From the NCBI GenBank assembly GCA_963693365.1, contig CAVNZM010000001.1:21266001-21330000 (forward strand): a DNA stretch of 64,000 nucleotides. The letters run 5' to 3'. The notes under the pieces were generated by a model. It saw nothing but the letters and a program-made list of their open reading frames with translations. It made no database searches and was not told the origin of the DNA. The stretch's first letter is position 1, and each line of letters begins with the position of its first letter. Source of the DNA: Amoebidium appalachense. Lineage: Eukaryota > Ichthyosporea. Below, piece after piece: positions 31,717 to 45,482 of the stretch. Both the position numbers and the translations under genes were made by a program.

Positions 31717-33357
31717 CTAATGGCCGCCCGGCAGCTCCTTTGTGAGGGTGCGGATGCCGTAGCGCATCTTCGAGTTCCACGTGCCGTAGCAGAAGTAGAT
31801 GACAAGGCCCCCGGCCAGCCAGGCCAGGAAGCGGTAGGCCGTCTCAGCGCCAGTGGAGGAGATGAGCCAGATGCACATGGCGATGGACAGGAAGGGCACG
31901 ATGGGCAGCTCGTAGCGCACGCCGTTGCGGTGGATGGGGATGTTGCCCCAGATCTTGAACTGGCGGGGGGCATCGGGCTGGGTGAAGCGCAGCACAATGG
32001 TGCCCAGGGACACCAGCACAAAGGCAAACAGCGTGCCGATGGACGACATGTCGGCAAGCACGTCCACGGGCAGAGTGGCCCCGGCCACGGCGCAGATGAC
32101 ACCGGTGACAATGGTGGTGATGTAGGGTGTCTTGAAGCGCGGGTGCAGCTTGGCACAGAACTCGGGCAGCAGGCCGTCCTTGGCCATGGAGTAGAAGATG
32201 CGGGGCTGGCCCATGAGGGTCACCAGCATCACAGACGTCAGGCCGGCAATGGCGGCCAGGGACACCACTATGGACAGCCACTTGCCGGCAATGCGCTCGG
32301 CCACGTAGGAGATGGGGGAGGCAATGCTCTTGTACTCGTAGTAGGGCACCACACCCACCAGCACCAGCGCCATGAGGATGTACAGGAACGTGCACACGCC
32401 CAGCGAGCCGAGCACACCAATGGGAAGGTCCCGCTGGGGAACCTTGGCCTCCTGCGCCATGCAAGTGACAGCATCGAACCCGATGTAGGCAAAGAACACA
32501 ATCACGGCCGCACGCATCACACCGGCAAATCCATAGACGTCACCACCCTGGTTGGGAGGAATGAAGGGCGAGTAGTTGTCTGCGTTGACCTTGGTGAAGC
32601 CAATGATGATCACAATCACGACAACCACAAGCTTGATGGCCACAATCACGTGGTTGACCCAGGCAGACTCCTTGACACCCACCACAAGGATGATGGTCAC
32701 GATGATGGTGATTGCAAAGGCCGGCAGGTCCAGGTAGTTGCCCGTGACGACAAAGTTGGCCCCATCCCACACCACGGGGGACCCGCAGAAGCGGGCGTCG
32801 AACTCGACACCAATCTTGGAAAAGAACGAGCGGAAGTAGGCAGACCAGCCCACCGACACAGCGGCAGCGCCGATCATGTACTCAAGCAGCAGGTCCCAGC
32901 CGATTATCCAGGCAATCAGCTCGCCCAGGGTAGCGTATGTGAAGGTGTAGGCACTGCCGCTGATGGGGATCATGGTGGCCACCTCGGTGTAGCACAGCCC
33001 GCCAAACGCCGAGGCAATGCCGCCCACAATGAACGAGATCACCACACCGGGCCCAGCATAGTTGCCTGCGGCCACACCGGCCAGCACGAAGATGCCTGTG
33101 CCAATGATGGCTCCAATGCCGATGGCACACAGGTCCAGGCCGTTGAGGCAGCGGTGCAGGCCCACGTCGGCATTGCCCTCCTCTACCAGACCGGCGAACG
33201 ACTTTGTCTGCCACAGCTGCCACCAGATGCGATTGCAGCCCGTGCGCGTCTGCTGCGGCTCGGAGGCATCCTGCGGCCTGTAATCAATGTCTGTCACCTG
33301 CCCGTCGCGCACAGGCACGTCGGACTCCCATTTCTTGATGCCTGCGTCGGACGCCAT
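31717..33357 (-). CDS. Cationic amino-acid transporter family (APC/SLC7-CAT type), intronless, 546 aa
   Basis: A polytopic membrane protein of the APC superfamily expected to move basic or other amino acids across the plasma or vacuolar membrane. One uninterrupted ORF from ATG (33357) to TAG encodes a cytosolic N-terminus, then about 12 hydrophobic segments. TM1 carries the family motif GIGAIIGTGIFVLAG (about 80-94), whose unwound glycines bind the substrate backbone. CYTEVATMIPISGSAYTF (about 122-139) and FDAVTCMAQEAKVPQRDLPI (about 294-313) are classic CAT/YfnA signatures. QPRIFYSMAKDGLLPE follows at about 384-399. The length fits bacterial and plant CATs without the long C-terminal extension of animal CATs. 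It is the only gene here without introns, which suggests a retrocopy or a gene acquired from bacteria. Substrate is inferred only from family. Confidence 0.95.
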   Translation of the reverse strand: MASDAGIKKWESDVPVRDGQVTDIDYRPQDASEPQQTRTGCNRIWWQLWQTKSFAGLVEEGNADVGLHRCLNGLDLCAIGIGAIIGTGIFVLAGVAAGNYAGPGVVISFIVGGIASAFGGLCYTEVATMIPISGSAYTFTYATLGELIAWIIGWDLLLEYMIGAAAVSVGWSAYFRSFFSKIGVEFDARFCGSPVVWDGANFVVTGNYLDLPAFAITIIVTIILVVGVKESAWVNHVIVAIKLVVVVIVIIIGFTKVNADNYSPFIPPNQGGDVYGFAGVMRAAVIVFFAYIGFDAVTCMAQEAKVPQRDLPIGVLGSLGVCTFLYILMALVLVGVVPYYEYKSIASPISYVAERIAGKWLSIVVSLAAIAGLTSVMLVTLMGQPRIFYSMAKDGLLPEFCAKLHPRFKTPYITTIVTGVICAVAGATLPVDVLADMSSIGTLFAFVLVSLGTIVLRFTQPDAPRQFKIWGNIPIHRNGVRYELPIVPFLSIAMCIWLISSTGAETAYRFLAWLAGGLVIYFCYGTWNSKMRYGIRTLTKELPGGH

Positions 33358-33419
33358 CTTGCCGTGCTGTGATGTGTAGCGGACAAAGTTCTTACTAAAG
33401 ACGGATGGGCCGTTAGAAG

Positions 33420-33428
33420 ATTTATAAA
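33420..33428 (-). promoter_or_regulatory. TATA box of the transporter gene
   Basis: TTTATAAAT on the minus strand lies 63-71 bp upstream of the ATG, in AT-rich DNA without repeats. The short spacing implies a 5' UTR of about 30-40 nt. Confidence 0.55.
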
Positions 33429-33429
33429 C

Positions 33430-35900
33430 CTGTGCTTAGAGAGGAGCGAACAAACAGCTGCGTGATATTTAACCAATTAATATGATAGAAGGCTTTTCCC
33501 CCAGGACCATTTACACACTGAAATCATTCGAGAATTTCGAATGCAAATTCTCGACTTCACGATCGATCTTAGAAATGGTAGAGTTATTGCCTATGGTTTT
33601 GGGAATAGCGACGCATTTCATTCTGCATCGCGCACACATGAGACGGCCTATTGTCTTCTTTATGCTGCTTATGACATTGGTGGGCCAAGAAAACGTATCC
33701 TGCTAAAATGATATCAATATCTTGACTCTTTTAGACATACGGTGACAGCTTGCAATGTGTATTACAATTGCATGCCTCGAGGATCCCCCTCCAAAGAAGC
33801 TTTTCTTTCTGTTTTTCTTGCGAGCGCAAAAGTCATGAAGTACTAGTCGTTACAGTCATCACATATGCCATACATACAACACCCTTTGTACATGCGACAA
33901 GTTAGCACGTATTCTAGAGTGTTGTTATTATCTGGGCTACAGAGATGAAGCATTGAACTATTATTGTGTTTTTTAGTCAGAACTCATGGAACTCGAAACC
34001 CTCGGTGTGGAAGGAGGCAAAGTTGGCGAGCGATTAGCCATTCGGAATTCCGGACCGCCGACCGCGGTAATTTTGGCGGGGAATAAGCCACTCGGAGAAA
34101 AGAGGCAAGGATGCCGAGGGAACTGAGCAGTGGCCAGCCACCAGGGTGTGAAAGTTGCCGTTGGGTAGGGCTACACTTTGGTCACTGTCTTCAGCCTGGA
34201 TTGCTTTGGGGTGCCTATCTTTTTTTTGCCCCTAATAGGGACACTAGCCCAAAAAATAATGAAGCTAGCCTGAAAAGTTAGGGACACATTTCGGGGTTTC
34301 TGGGACCCACCATTCTACAGCCCTGCTTTTATGTTCCCGGGGCCGGATATCCGCGTGCAAGGCTTCAATGCGCACTATTTTTAGACCGCCCAGGCTGACA
34401 CGCAAAAGGAGTGGCTCCAAATGTCAATTGCAGAACTAAGACATAACAATGAGTGCAATAAGTATATTAATAAAACAAATGTAGGTTGTCAATCACTTTA
34501 TATTTCATGTATTTCATAGGGTAACAGGCCCCGGAGAGATATCGATGACATCAACGGGTGCTGGTAATGTTGCCTGATCACGCAATTTTGATGCAGCTTT
34601 TGTTCAGGGTGTTGCTCACATGCATTCCTCGAGAGTCAAGGAGGGAGCTATGGATTCGCTTATAACTTTTTCATGATACCTATACGATTGCCAAGAAAGG
34701 AAAACTTGATGCCAATTTTGTTTTCGTATCCTTTGAAGTTCTGTTTATTTCGAACTACGCCTGCTTCGCCCGCCAATTACTTGCGATGTTAGCTCGTGCA
34801 GATCTAACATGGTGTGGTTTAAGCCAATAGGGTTTCTTCACTATCAGAGCCAATCAACGAACACCTCTGCACTGGGCGGCTCGCGAGCCCGAAGAGTGAG
34901 GAATCCAATAATCCAAGTCTCAAGAGCCTGAACGTGAACGGTTATTAGAGTCTAAATAAGGTACCAGCAAGAAAGTGCCGGCTGTTCGTAAAACCCTCTC
35001 CCTTTTTTTTTTTTTTTTTTTGCATTCTAATCCTTTTTACTTTCTTGAAATCATCACCTTGAAAAGAGCCTCTCATATGGGGCCTGAGAGCTTCGAGAGC
35101 ACTGGCATCCATTTTGCTCTTGGGCTCGGGCAATGCGCAATAGCAAATGGTACTGACCTATAGAAGTACATATCACATATATAATTATATAAAAATATGG
35201 TGTAAATGAAAAGCAATTGCCTGTAGTATAGCTACCCACAGAGGGGAAGCTGTTCATGAAAAAAGCTTTGCTTTTTCGCCTCATATTGAAGCTCATCTGT
35301 GCAGTTCTTGTTGCTGATTGGCCATATAATGCTCGCCAATTAAACCACGGGAACTGAAGCATGGTGTAATACGATTGGATAATATGAACCAATAGGAGAC
35401 TTGTTACGCATCCCTGGCTTCCAAATATGGACGAACAGCTGATCTAAGGGGACGCAGGAACTGGGCCCCGTGAGACTGTGGGCCGGGCTTTTTTTTTTTT
35501 TTTTTTTTTTTTTCCCTTTTTTTTTTTTTTTTTTTTCAAGGGAGGGCGGGGCACCAGTCAGCCGGGTGTTTGAACATTGGCTTTCATGATCAAGTAGTTA
35601 AAAGCAGTGTCAGGCAGAGGGCAGGGCACCTCTACAATATGTACATATGTGCCTGCAAAGGCTGAGGGATGTAGGGTACCGGAGGCTCGCTCGATCACCC
35701 GATCATGCGCATGCATGGGGCTTCGAATTCCCGGATGGACTCGGTTCCTCCGTGGCCGGGCTGCCAAGCTGGACCATCGATCCCAGCTGCTGCTGCCAAG
35801 TGTCAGCTGCATGCCCGGTTATTCATTTATTATTATATTATATTATGATTATATTACATACTGGAGTACCGGCCGCGGTACCGGTTGGCCAGGGAAGGGG
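33430..35900. other. AT-rich gene desert
   Basis: About 2.4 kb of unique, mostly AT-rich DNA with almost no microsatellites, unlike the rest of the window. It holds a T27-CCC-T21 tract at about 35490-35536. A divergent 74-codon ATG ORF at 33482-33706 has a hydrophobic middle but no recognised family. This may be a decayed mobile element or simply intergenic DNA. Confidence 0.5.
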
Positions 35901-35934
35901 AGTAGTTGGTAAGTAGCGGAGGAGGGAGGGGGGA

Positions 35935-36251
35935 GGAAGGGGGGGGGGGGGGGGGGGGGGGGACTTTGGGGGGGGGGGGGGGGGGGGGGGGAGGGGGGGG
36001 GACTGGCTGTGGCTGGGGGGGGACTGGGGCGGGGCGGGCGAAGCTGGGGGGCCCGGGGGGAGCTCCGGGGGGGAGGGGCGGGGGGAGAAAGAGGGGAGGG
36101 GGAGGAGGGGGTGCGCCAGGCGGGAGCAAGTGAGAGCTGGGGGGGCTCGCGATCGCGAGAGAGAGAGGGGGGGGGGGGGGGAGGGGGGGGGGGGCGGGGA
36201 GGAGAGAGAGAGAGATCTGGAAGAGAGGGCCGGAGGGAGGGGGGGGGGGGG

Positions 36252-36285
<34 letters not shown>

Positions 36286-36360
36286 CTGGGGGGGGGGGGG
36301 GAGAGAGAGGGGGGGGGGAGGGAGAGAGAGAGAGGGAGACGGAGAGAGAGAGCACAATGA
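35935..36360. repeat. G homopolymers and (GA)n
   Basis: Almost pure polypurine: several G runs of 15-30 bp alternate with GAGAGA blocks. The proline-rich and Ser/Leu-rich reverse frames are artefacts. Confidence 0.95.
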
Positions 36361-36439
36361 CTCGCGCAAATACACGTGCACTGATGTGCGGCAGCGTGGC
36401 CTTGCACAATCCGGCCTTTCTGCATGATCTTTAAATCAA

Positions 36440-36479
36440 TACTCAATTGTAGAGGTGTGTGGTTCCATCGGGGCCCCGG

Positions 36480-36520
<41 letters not shown>

Positions 36521-36757
36521 CCCAATGGTGTTACCCGCCGAGGTACCAGGGGAAGGAGGGAGAGAGAGAGTAACCACGTCCGTTCATATCCGCACAATGC
36601 AATAAGGCCGCACTTGCTGCCAGCCAACCTTATTGCACTAAACGGATATGAACGGACGTGGTTACTCTCTCTCCCTCCTTCCCCTGGTACCTCAGTGGGT
36701 AACACCATTGGGGGGAGGGAGGGAAGGGGGGGGGGGGGGGGGGGGGGGGAGGGGGAG

Positions 36758-36788
<31 letters not shown>

Positions 36789-36820
36789 CGGATGGGACCC
36801 ACACGCCTCTACGGTTAAGT
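36440..36820. repeat. Large imperfect palindrome with C/G homopolymers in its arms
   Basis: Inner arms at 36518-36608 and 36625-36716 are reverse complements over about 90 bp with few mismatches (landmarks GGTACCAGGGGAAGGAGGGA and CCACGTCCGTTCATATCCG) and an 18-nt loop. Outside them a C run (36484-36517) faces G runs (36727-36788). Outermost arms pair again: GTAGAGGTGTGTGGTTCCATC against GATGGGACCCACACGCCTCTAC. It is possibly a foldback/MITE-type element or a hairpin-RNA source. Confidence 0.85.
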
Positions 36821-36924
36821 GGGTAGAAATTCCGGGGAGAGGGGACGGGGATTGCTAATCCGTAACACAGAGTGAGACTGGGTTCCCCTGCCCGGCCGTG
36901 GGGAAATGTGTTTACAGTTTTTTT

Positions 36925-36946
36925 TTTTTTTTTTTTTTTTTTTGGT

Positions 36947-36989
<43 letters not shown>
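36925..36989. repeat. T and G homopolymers
   Basis: About 25 T followed by a long G run, just outside the palindrome. Confidence 0.95.
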
Positions 36990-37129
36990 CTACTAAAAAG
37001 TTATTGAAAGGAAGGAGAGGTGGGCAGGTGGGTGCACATGTTGTGGAGAGGGTGGGGGTTGCGGGGGTTTGAGGGGGACATAAAAGATTAAACCCCTCTT
37101 GAGGGCGCAAGCGCATCCGCAGAGTATAC

Positions 37130-37520
37130 TTGCTGCCAAGGCAGAGTTATTTTTCGGAACCAAAATTATTCAGCAAAAATCAGAATTATTCTGCTTTGAG
37201 AGGAAGTGTTCTGCAAATATCCCACGAACGTCATTCATTATGAACTTGCTGCAAGCGAATTCTTCATCAATAAGCAAAATAAACGCGACTTAAATCCCCA
37301 AATTGAAGCACAATCATTCAGCAAAAGTAAAGTCATTCAGTAAAATAAGATGCATGAGAGAATTTCTTGGCCAAATTCTAAAAGCAGAAACATATCCAAT
37401 AAAGAAAAATAGAAGAATTATATAAGCAGAAAAATTCAGCAAAGCAGGAATTTCAACAGAACTATTCGTTAAAGCAGATTTTTCAAACAGATATATTCAG
37501 CAAAGCAGAATTATCTGCTG
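37130..37520. repeat. Degenerate palindromic satellite, block 2
   Basis: ATTCAGCAAAGCAGAATTAT-like words recur irregularly. It is related to block 1 (26760-27190) and block 3 (54985-55260). Confidence 0.65.
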
Positions 37521-37750
37521 CGGATTATATCCCCTTTGGTGGTCCTCCCCTCTCCTTTCCACCTCTCGTCGACCTACTCTGGTGGGTGGTCTTCCCCCCC
37601 CCCCCCCCCCCCCCTCCCCCATCCACCCACCCACCCACCCATTCACCCCCTGCCCTGCAGCACCCAACGCAGCGGACTCTCTTCAACACCATTTTCCGAC
37701 AGAGGGCCCAAACGGCCCAAGGAAAAGAACAAGGGAAAGAGAAAGCGATA

Positions 37751-39858
<2,108 letters not shown>

Positions 39859-42226
39859 CTACTGCAGCAGCACCAGCAGGGCAGCCAATAGGCACAGGTG
39901 CAGGGCTGATGGCCGGGGGTGTGGCGCAGTGCTGGGCACGTTAGTGGGCACCGTGTTGACGCCCCCACCCCCATAGCCTGTCTCGTTTGTGATGGGCGCT
40001 GTTGTCACCCTCCCTGCCACCCCCAGCATCAGTGACCACCTAATCACTATGCTCCACTAGCCAATCACTATGCCCTACTAGCCAATCACTATGCTTCAAT
40101 GGGCCACTAGCCAATCATTATGCTTCAGTGGGCCACTAGCCAATCATTACGCTTCAATGGGCAACCAGCCAATCATTAAGGCTTCACTAGGCGATCATCT
40201 AACCCTATGTAGCCAACATCATGCTTCACTAGGCCATCATCTGACCCTATGTAGCCAATCATTGCTTCACTAAGCCATCATCTGACCCTATGTAGCCAAT
40301 CAGTATGCTTCACTAGGCCGCCAGCCAATCAGCATGCTTCAATCACCATGCAGGGCCATATAATCACGAGTCCATGTGTGTGCATGTGCACCAGGTGTGT
40401 GGGCACTCACTGTGCGTCGAGAAACCTGAGGTAGTCGTCCCAAAAGGAGGGCACGCCGTCCCAGGGGTCATTGGGGGGCACCAGCTGGCGGTCTGTGGCG
40501 TAGAAGTAGCGCAGGTTGGCCTGCCAGGCCGTCTTGGCCTCACGGAACGCAAACTCCTTGCTGGCACTGGGGGGCAGGCACTTAGCGTCTTGCATGGTCT
40601 ATTGTCTCAGTGGGGCAGGCACTTAGCGTCTTGCATGGTCTATGGTCTCAGGGGGCAGGCACTTAGCGTCTTGCATGGTCTATTGTCTCAGGGGGCAGGC
40701 ACTTAGCGTCTTGCATGGTCTATTGTCTCAGGACGCAGGCACTTAGCGTCTTGCATGGTCTATTGTCTCAGGGGGCAGGGTGTGCACAGCCCAGAACGAA
40801 GCAGAGAGGCAGAGGGAGAGAGCAACAACCAGGCAACCAGGCAACCATGTGGCTGGTGCTCTAATCTCTCACTCTCTCTCTGTGTGCTGCATGGGCCCTT
40901 TGGCAATGCGGTGGGGCACGCAGCAGGCACGGCCCCAACACCCACACAAGGCAGAACACACCAGTTGCCCAGGTGCATGCTGACACAGGGACATGCGCTC
41001 GTCATATCTCAGAAATAATCAACACAGTGACTCGTCAGATCTCAGAAATGGTCAACACAGTAACTCGGCATATCTCAGAAAGAATCAACACAGTAACTCG
41101 GCATATCTCAGAAAGAATCAACACAGTAACTCGTCATATCTCAGAAATAATCAACACAGTAACTCGTCATATCTCAGAAATAATCAACACAGTAACTCGT
41201 CATATCCCAGAAATAATCAACACAGTAACTCGTCATATCCCCGAGATATCCAACATATTGGGGTACATACCTGTGGACAAAAGCAGCCACGCTGATGGTG
41301 CGGTTGTTGACGGCCTCGATGAAGGGCTCGATGTGGTCGGCCTTGGGCATGTTCTGGGGGGGGGGGGGGGGGGGGGGGGAATGTGAGGATCCAGCCCATG
41401 GGGGGGGTGGCACGGTGCAGGATACGGGCAGAGAGCATTTTGGGGTGGAAGGGGGTACCAATGTATATACAGTTAGTGTGCAACACAAGCAATGGCATGA
41501 GGGTGGTGGGTGGGGAGGGGAGGGGGAGAGAGAGAGAGAGAGGGAGAGGTTCCATCTATACACAGTATATGTGCAAGAATGCACTGGGAATAATGTGTTA
41601 GTGTAGGTGTGGGATGGGGGATGGGCGGGGGGGGTCCAATTTACGCACAGTGTGTGCAAAAGGAATGGTAAAGGGGGAGGGGGGCCCATACTGCACACCA
41701 CGGGCCAGGGCCAAAGCTTCCAAATTGGGACGATGGCTGCACACTGCTGCAGTCGTCACCTGCACGTGCATGGTCAGAATCGGCCAATGGCTGCTGAGCA
41801 TTAAAGGGGCTGTATGGTCAGCAATAGCCAATGGCTGCTAAACATTAAAGGGGCTGCATGGTCAGCAATAGCCAATGGCTGCTAAACGTTAAAGGGGTTG
41901 CATGGTCAGCAATCGCCAATGGCTGCTAAACGTTAAAGGGACTGCATGGTTAGCTATAGCCAATGGCTGCTAAACGTTAAAGGGGCTGCATGGTCAGCTA
42001 TAGCCAATGGCTGCTAAACGTTAAAGGGGCTGCATGGTCAGCAATAGCCAATGCCACATCTCAAAAACACACACACAAGCACACCGAGGCTCTGAGATCA
42101 CAAAGCAGCTTGCAGGCCCCCTCCCCTTGCCACACACATCCACACAAGCAAGCACACGTGTGCAAGCACGCGCGCGCACACACATACACACATGCGCGCA
42201 CACGCACGCACATCCGCACACACGCA

Positions 42227-42273
<47 letters not shown>

Positions 42274-43518
42274 GGAGGGCGCCACTTGTAGGCATAGGTC
42301 TCAAAGGGGACGGAGATGTCAGCCGGCTGGGGCATTGCCGGCTGGGGGGTGACGAGGTCAAGATGCACGAACGATCCGGGGTTAAGAACAACCGTGGCGC
42401 TGGGCAGGGCAATCTTGGCGTAGTTGATCAGCTGCGTGGGTGGGGGGTGAGGGCGGGGACATGGGGTGGCAGAGGGGCCATGCTCGTGGTGTCCATGCAT
42501 GCATGTATGTACGTGCCTGCGTGGTGTGCCTGCATGCATGCACGTGCCTCTGTGGTGTATGCCTGCATGCACGCACGTGCCTGTGTGCTGTGGCTGCATG
42601 CATGCACGTGCCTGTGTGCTGTGCCTGCATGCATGTACGTGCCTGCATGCACGTGCCTGTCTGCCGTGCCTGTGTGCTGTGCCTGCATGCATGTACGTGC
42701 CTGCATGCACGTGCCTGTCTGCCGTGCCTGTGTGCTGTGTTTGCATGCATGTACGTGCCTGCATGCACGTGCCTGTCTGCCGTGCCTGTGTGCTGTGCCT
42801 GCACGTGAGGCTGCATGCCTACCTGCTGGTACCACCAGATGTGGTTCCAGCCCTGCCAGTTTGTGACGGTCTGGTAGTAATTTGTGGTGTCGTCCAGGAA
42901 GAACCCCGCAAAATTTGGCACCCCGGCCATGTCCCGCACCCAGCGGTTCATGTCATTCTTGACCAGCCACTGATCCCTGCGCCCCCATGTCGGTGTGTGC
43001 ACGTGCACTCTCAGTGTGTTGGTGCGGGTGCATTCCAGTGCGCACGTGCAAGTGCATGCTAATGGGCATACACGCATTCTAGGCTAACATGCAATCACAC
43101 ACATACATGCTGATGCGCACATGAAGCCCATTTTAATATGTACGTGCATTCTAGTGTTCATGGCATGCTAGTGTGCACATGCATTCTGCTGTGCAAGCGT
43201 GCATGGATGCTGATTGGTGGCACGGCTGCACTCATAACTGTAGTGTGTGCCTCAGCGGCATGCACAAGACACATGCAGGTACGGTGCATGCAGGGAGGGG
43301 GTGTGTGCATGACTGGCCACCTGCACACCGAAAGGACATCACACAGTGTGTGCCCGTGAGCCAATGGGGCCATGTGCATATATCGGTGTGAGGCACATAT
43401 TGGCTGGGGTCATGTAGATGTGCGGGCAGAGTGTGTGCTTGTGTGCGTGTTAAGGGGCAGTACAGAGAGGGGGTCGTGGGCGACGGACGACAAGGGGGGG
43501 GAGGGGGGTGGAAAGGAA

Positions 43519-43568
<50 letters not shown>

Positions 43569-43759
43569 CTAGGGGAGAGTGAGGGGGCTTAGAACGTGTT
43601 GTTACAGAGTAGTAAGTACAAATTCATGGCAGACAACACCATGCAGAGTGCAAAGCACACATAAGGAGTATGCATCATAAACCCATCCCCAGCCCCAGGG
43701 AGGGGGCCAAGTCAACCACAGTGCCCAAATTCGGGGGCGTCCCGGGGGGGGGGGGGCGT

Positions 43760-43798
<39 letters not shown>

Positions 43799-44041
43799 AG
43801 GGGGGGGAGGGACCCACCTCATGCCCGTTGGCTTCCACACGCCGGTGTTTGGGTCCATGCCGGAGTCTTTTGTGTGCACATAGCCAACCATCCGCACACC
43901 CCGCCGCCCAAGCTCCCGCATGCATGCCTGTATGTGTGTGTGTGTGTGGGTGTGCGTGTGCGTGTGGGTGTGGGTGTGGGTGTGCCTGTGTGTGTGCCTG
44001 TGCGTGTGCGCATGCGCGTGCGCGTGCGCGTGCGCGTGCGC

Positions 44042-44080
<39 letters not shown>

Positions 44081-44990
44081 TGTGCGTGTGTGTGTGTGCG
44101 CGCGCACGCGCGTGCTTGCGTGTGCGTGTGCGTGTGTGTGTGTGCGTGTGTGCACGTGGTACAACCGCCACTATGTGTAAATATTATTTGGGGCGCATTC
44201 AAATGAGTTCTTCTCACATAAAGGTAGCGTGTATGTAAATCTCAGAAAAAATGTTGATGTGCATTCCTGCTCTGCATGAGCCTGAGTCACGGTGCCGACT
44301 GTCTCTGCAACACACCATTCAAGTATGCCCTCGCTCCATCCCCACCCCCTGTGCCCACATCCCACACATCATTTCAGGGCCATAACAGGCACTTACCTTC
44401 AGTGCGGGCAGGGCCTTATCCCCGTCAGGCAGGGGGCCACTAAACGGGTTGACCACGGCCACCACGGCCCTGCAGCCCTTAGCCACGGCCAGGAAGTATT
44501 TGTCCGTGCACGTGTCTGTCGATGCGTTGTAGCCAATCAGCGCCGCACGGAAGTACAGCGGCAGCAGCACGGCCGGGTTGGCCTTGGGCAGCCACTCATG
44601 CGTGTACAGGCAGTCTGGGGGAGTGGGGGGGTCACATGGTGTGGCCATATATGGGCATGCTGTGTGGCCATATATGGGCATGCTGTGTGGCCATATATGG
44701 GCATGCCGTGTGGCCATATGTTGACATTCTGCAACACGCATTAAGCGCTACATGATAACATGCAAATACGACATCAGGGAAGGGGGGGGGGGGGGAGGGG
44801 GGGGGGGGGGGGGGGAGGAGGGGGCGGAGGGAAGAGGCTTTATCTCCTAGAACAATGGATACAGCACCAGAAGAAAAATAGGAGAGGAGATGAATATGCA
44901 AGGCAAAAGTGAACACACGGGATATGCAACAAAAAGCAACAAAAGCAGTGTTTATGTGCCCCGACCTGAGGGGAATAGGGGGAGGCGGTG

Positions 44991-45028
<38 letters not shown>

Positions 45029-45235
45029 CCTTGGGGAGACAGCTTAAAAGATAATACATGAGCATTCTGTTTGCCAGATGTGTGAACGGGCTTTGGCACT
45101 GTGTGTGTGTCGGGGGGGGTGTCTGCGTATGGGGGTGTGTGTTGGGGGGGATGGGGGTGGGGGGGGGGGGGGGGGGGGGGAGGAGGAGAGTAGGGGGGCT
45201 GCTAGGGGAGGGTTAATAAATGCTCGGGGGAGATC

Positions 45236-45275
<40 letters not shown>

Positions 45276-45287
45276 ACTGCCCAACAG

Positions 45288-45318
<31 letters not shown>

Positions 45319-45429
45319 CATACACATGCAGGCGCATATGCAGGCCAACACACAAACACATACACACAAACAAGCACACACACATAACACACACACACAC
45401 ACGCACACACACACGCACACGCACACGCA

Positions 45430-45482
<53 letters not shown>

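Noticed and set aside
33482-33706. 74-codon divergent ORF beside the transporter
   Set aside because: It has a real ATG and a hydrophobic stretch, but AT-rich DNA gives such ORFs by chance and no homologue is recognised.
36790-36895. tRNA-Ser(GCT)-like segment (GGATTGCTAATCC)
   Set aside because: The anticodon-arm word fits, but no acceptor stem pairs and the D- and T-arm boxes are wrong. Part of it belongs to the outer arm of the palindrome.
40573-42055. Regularly spaced repeats resembling a CRISPR array
   Set aside because: The units are contiguous tandem repeats without unique spacers, lie in introns of a eukaryotic gene and have no cas genes nearby.
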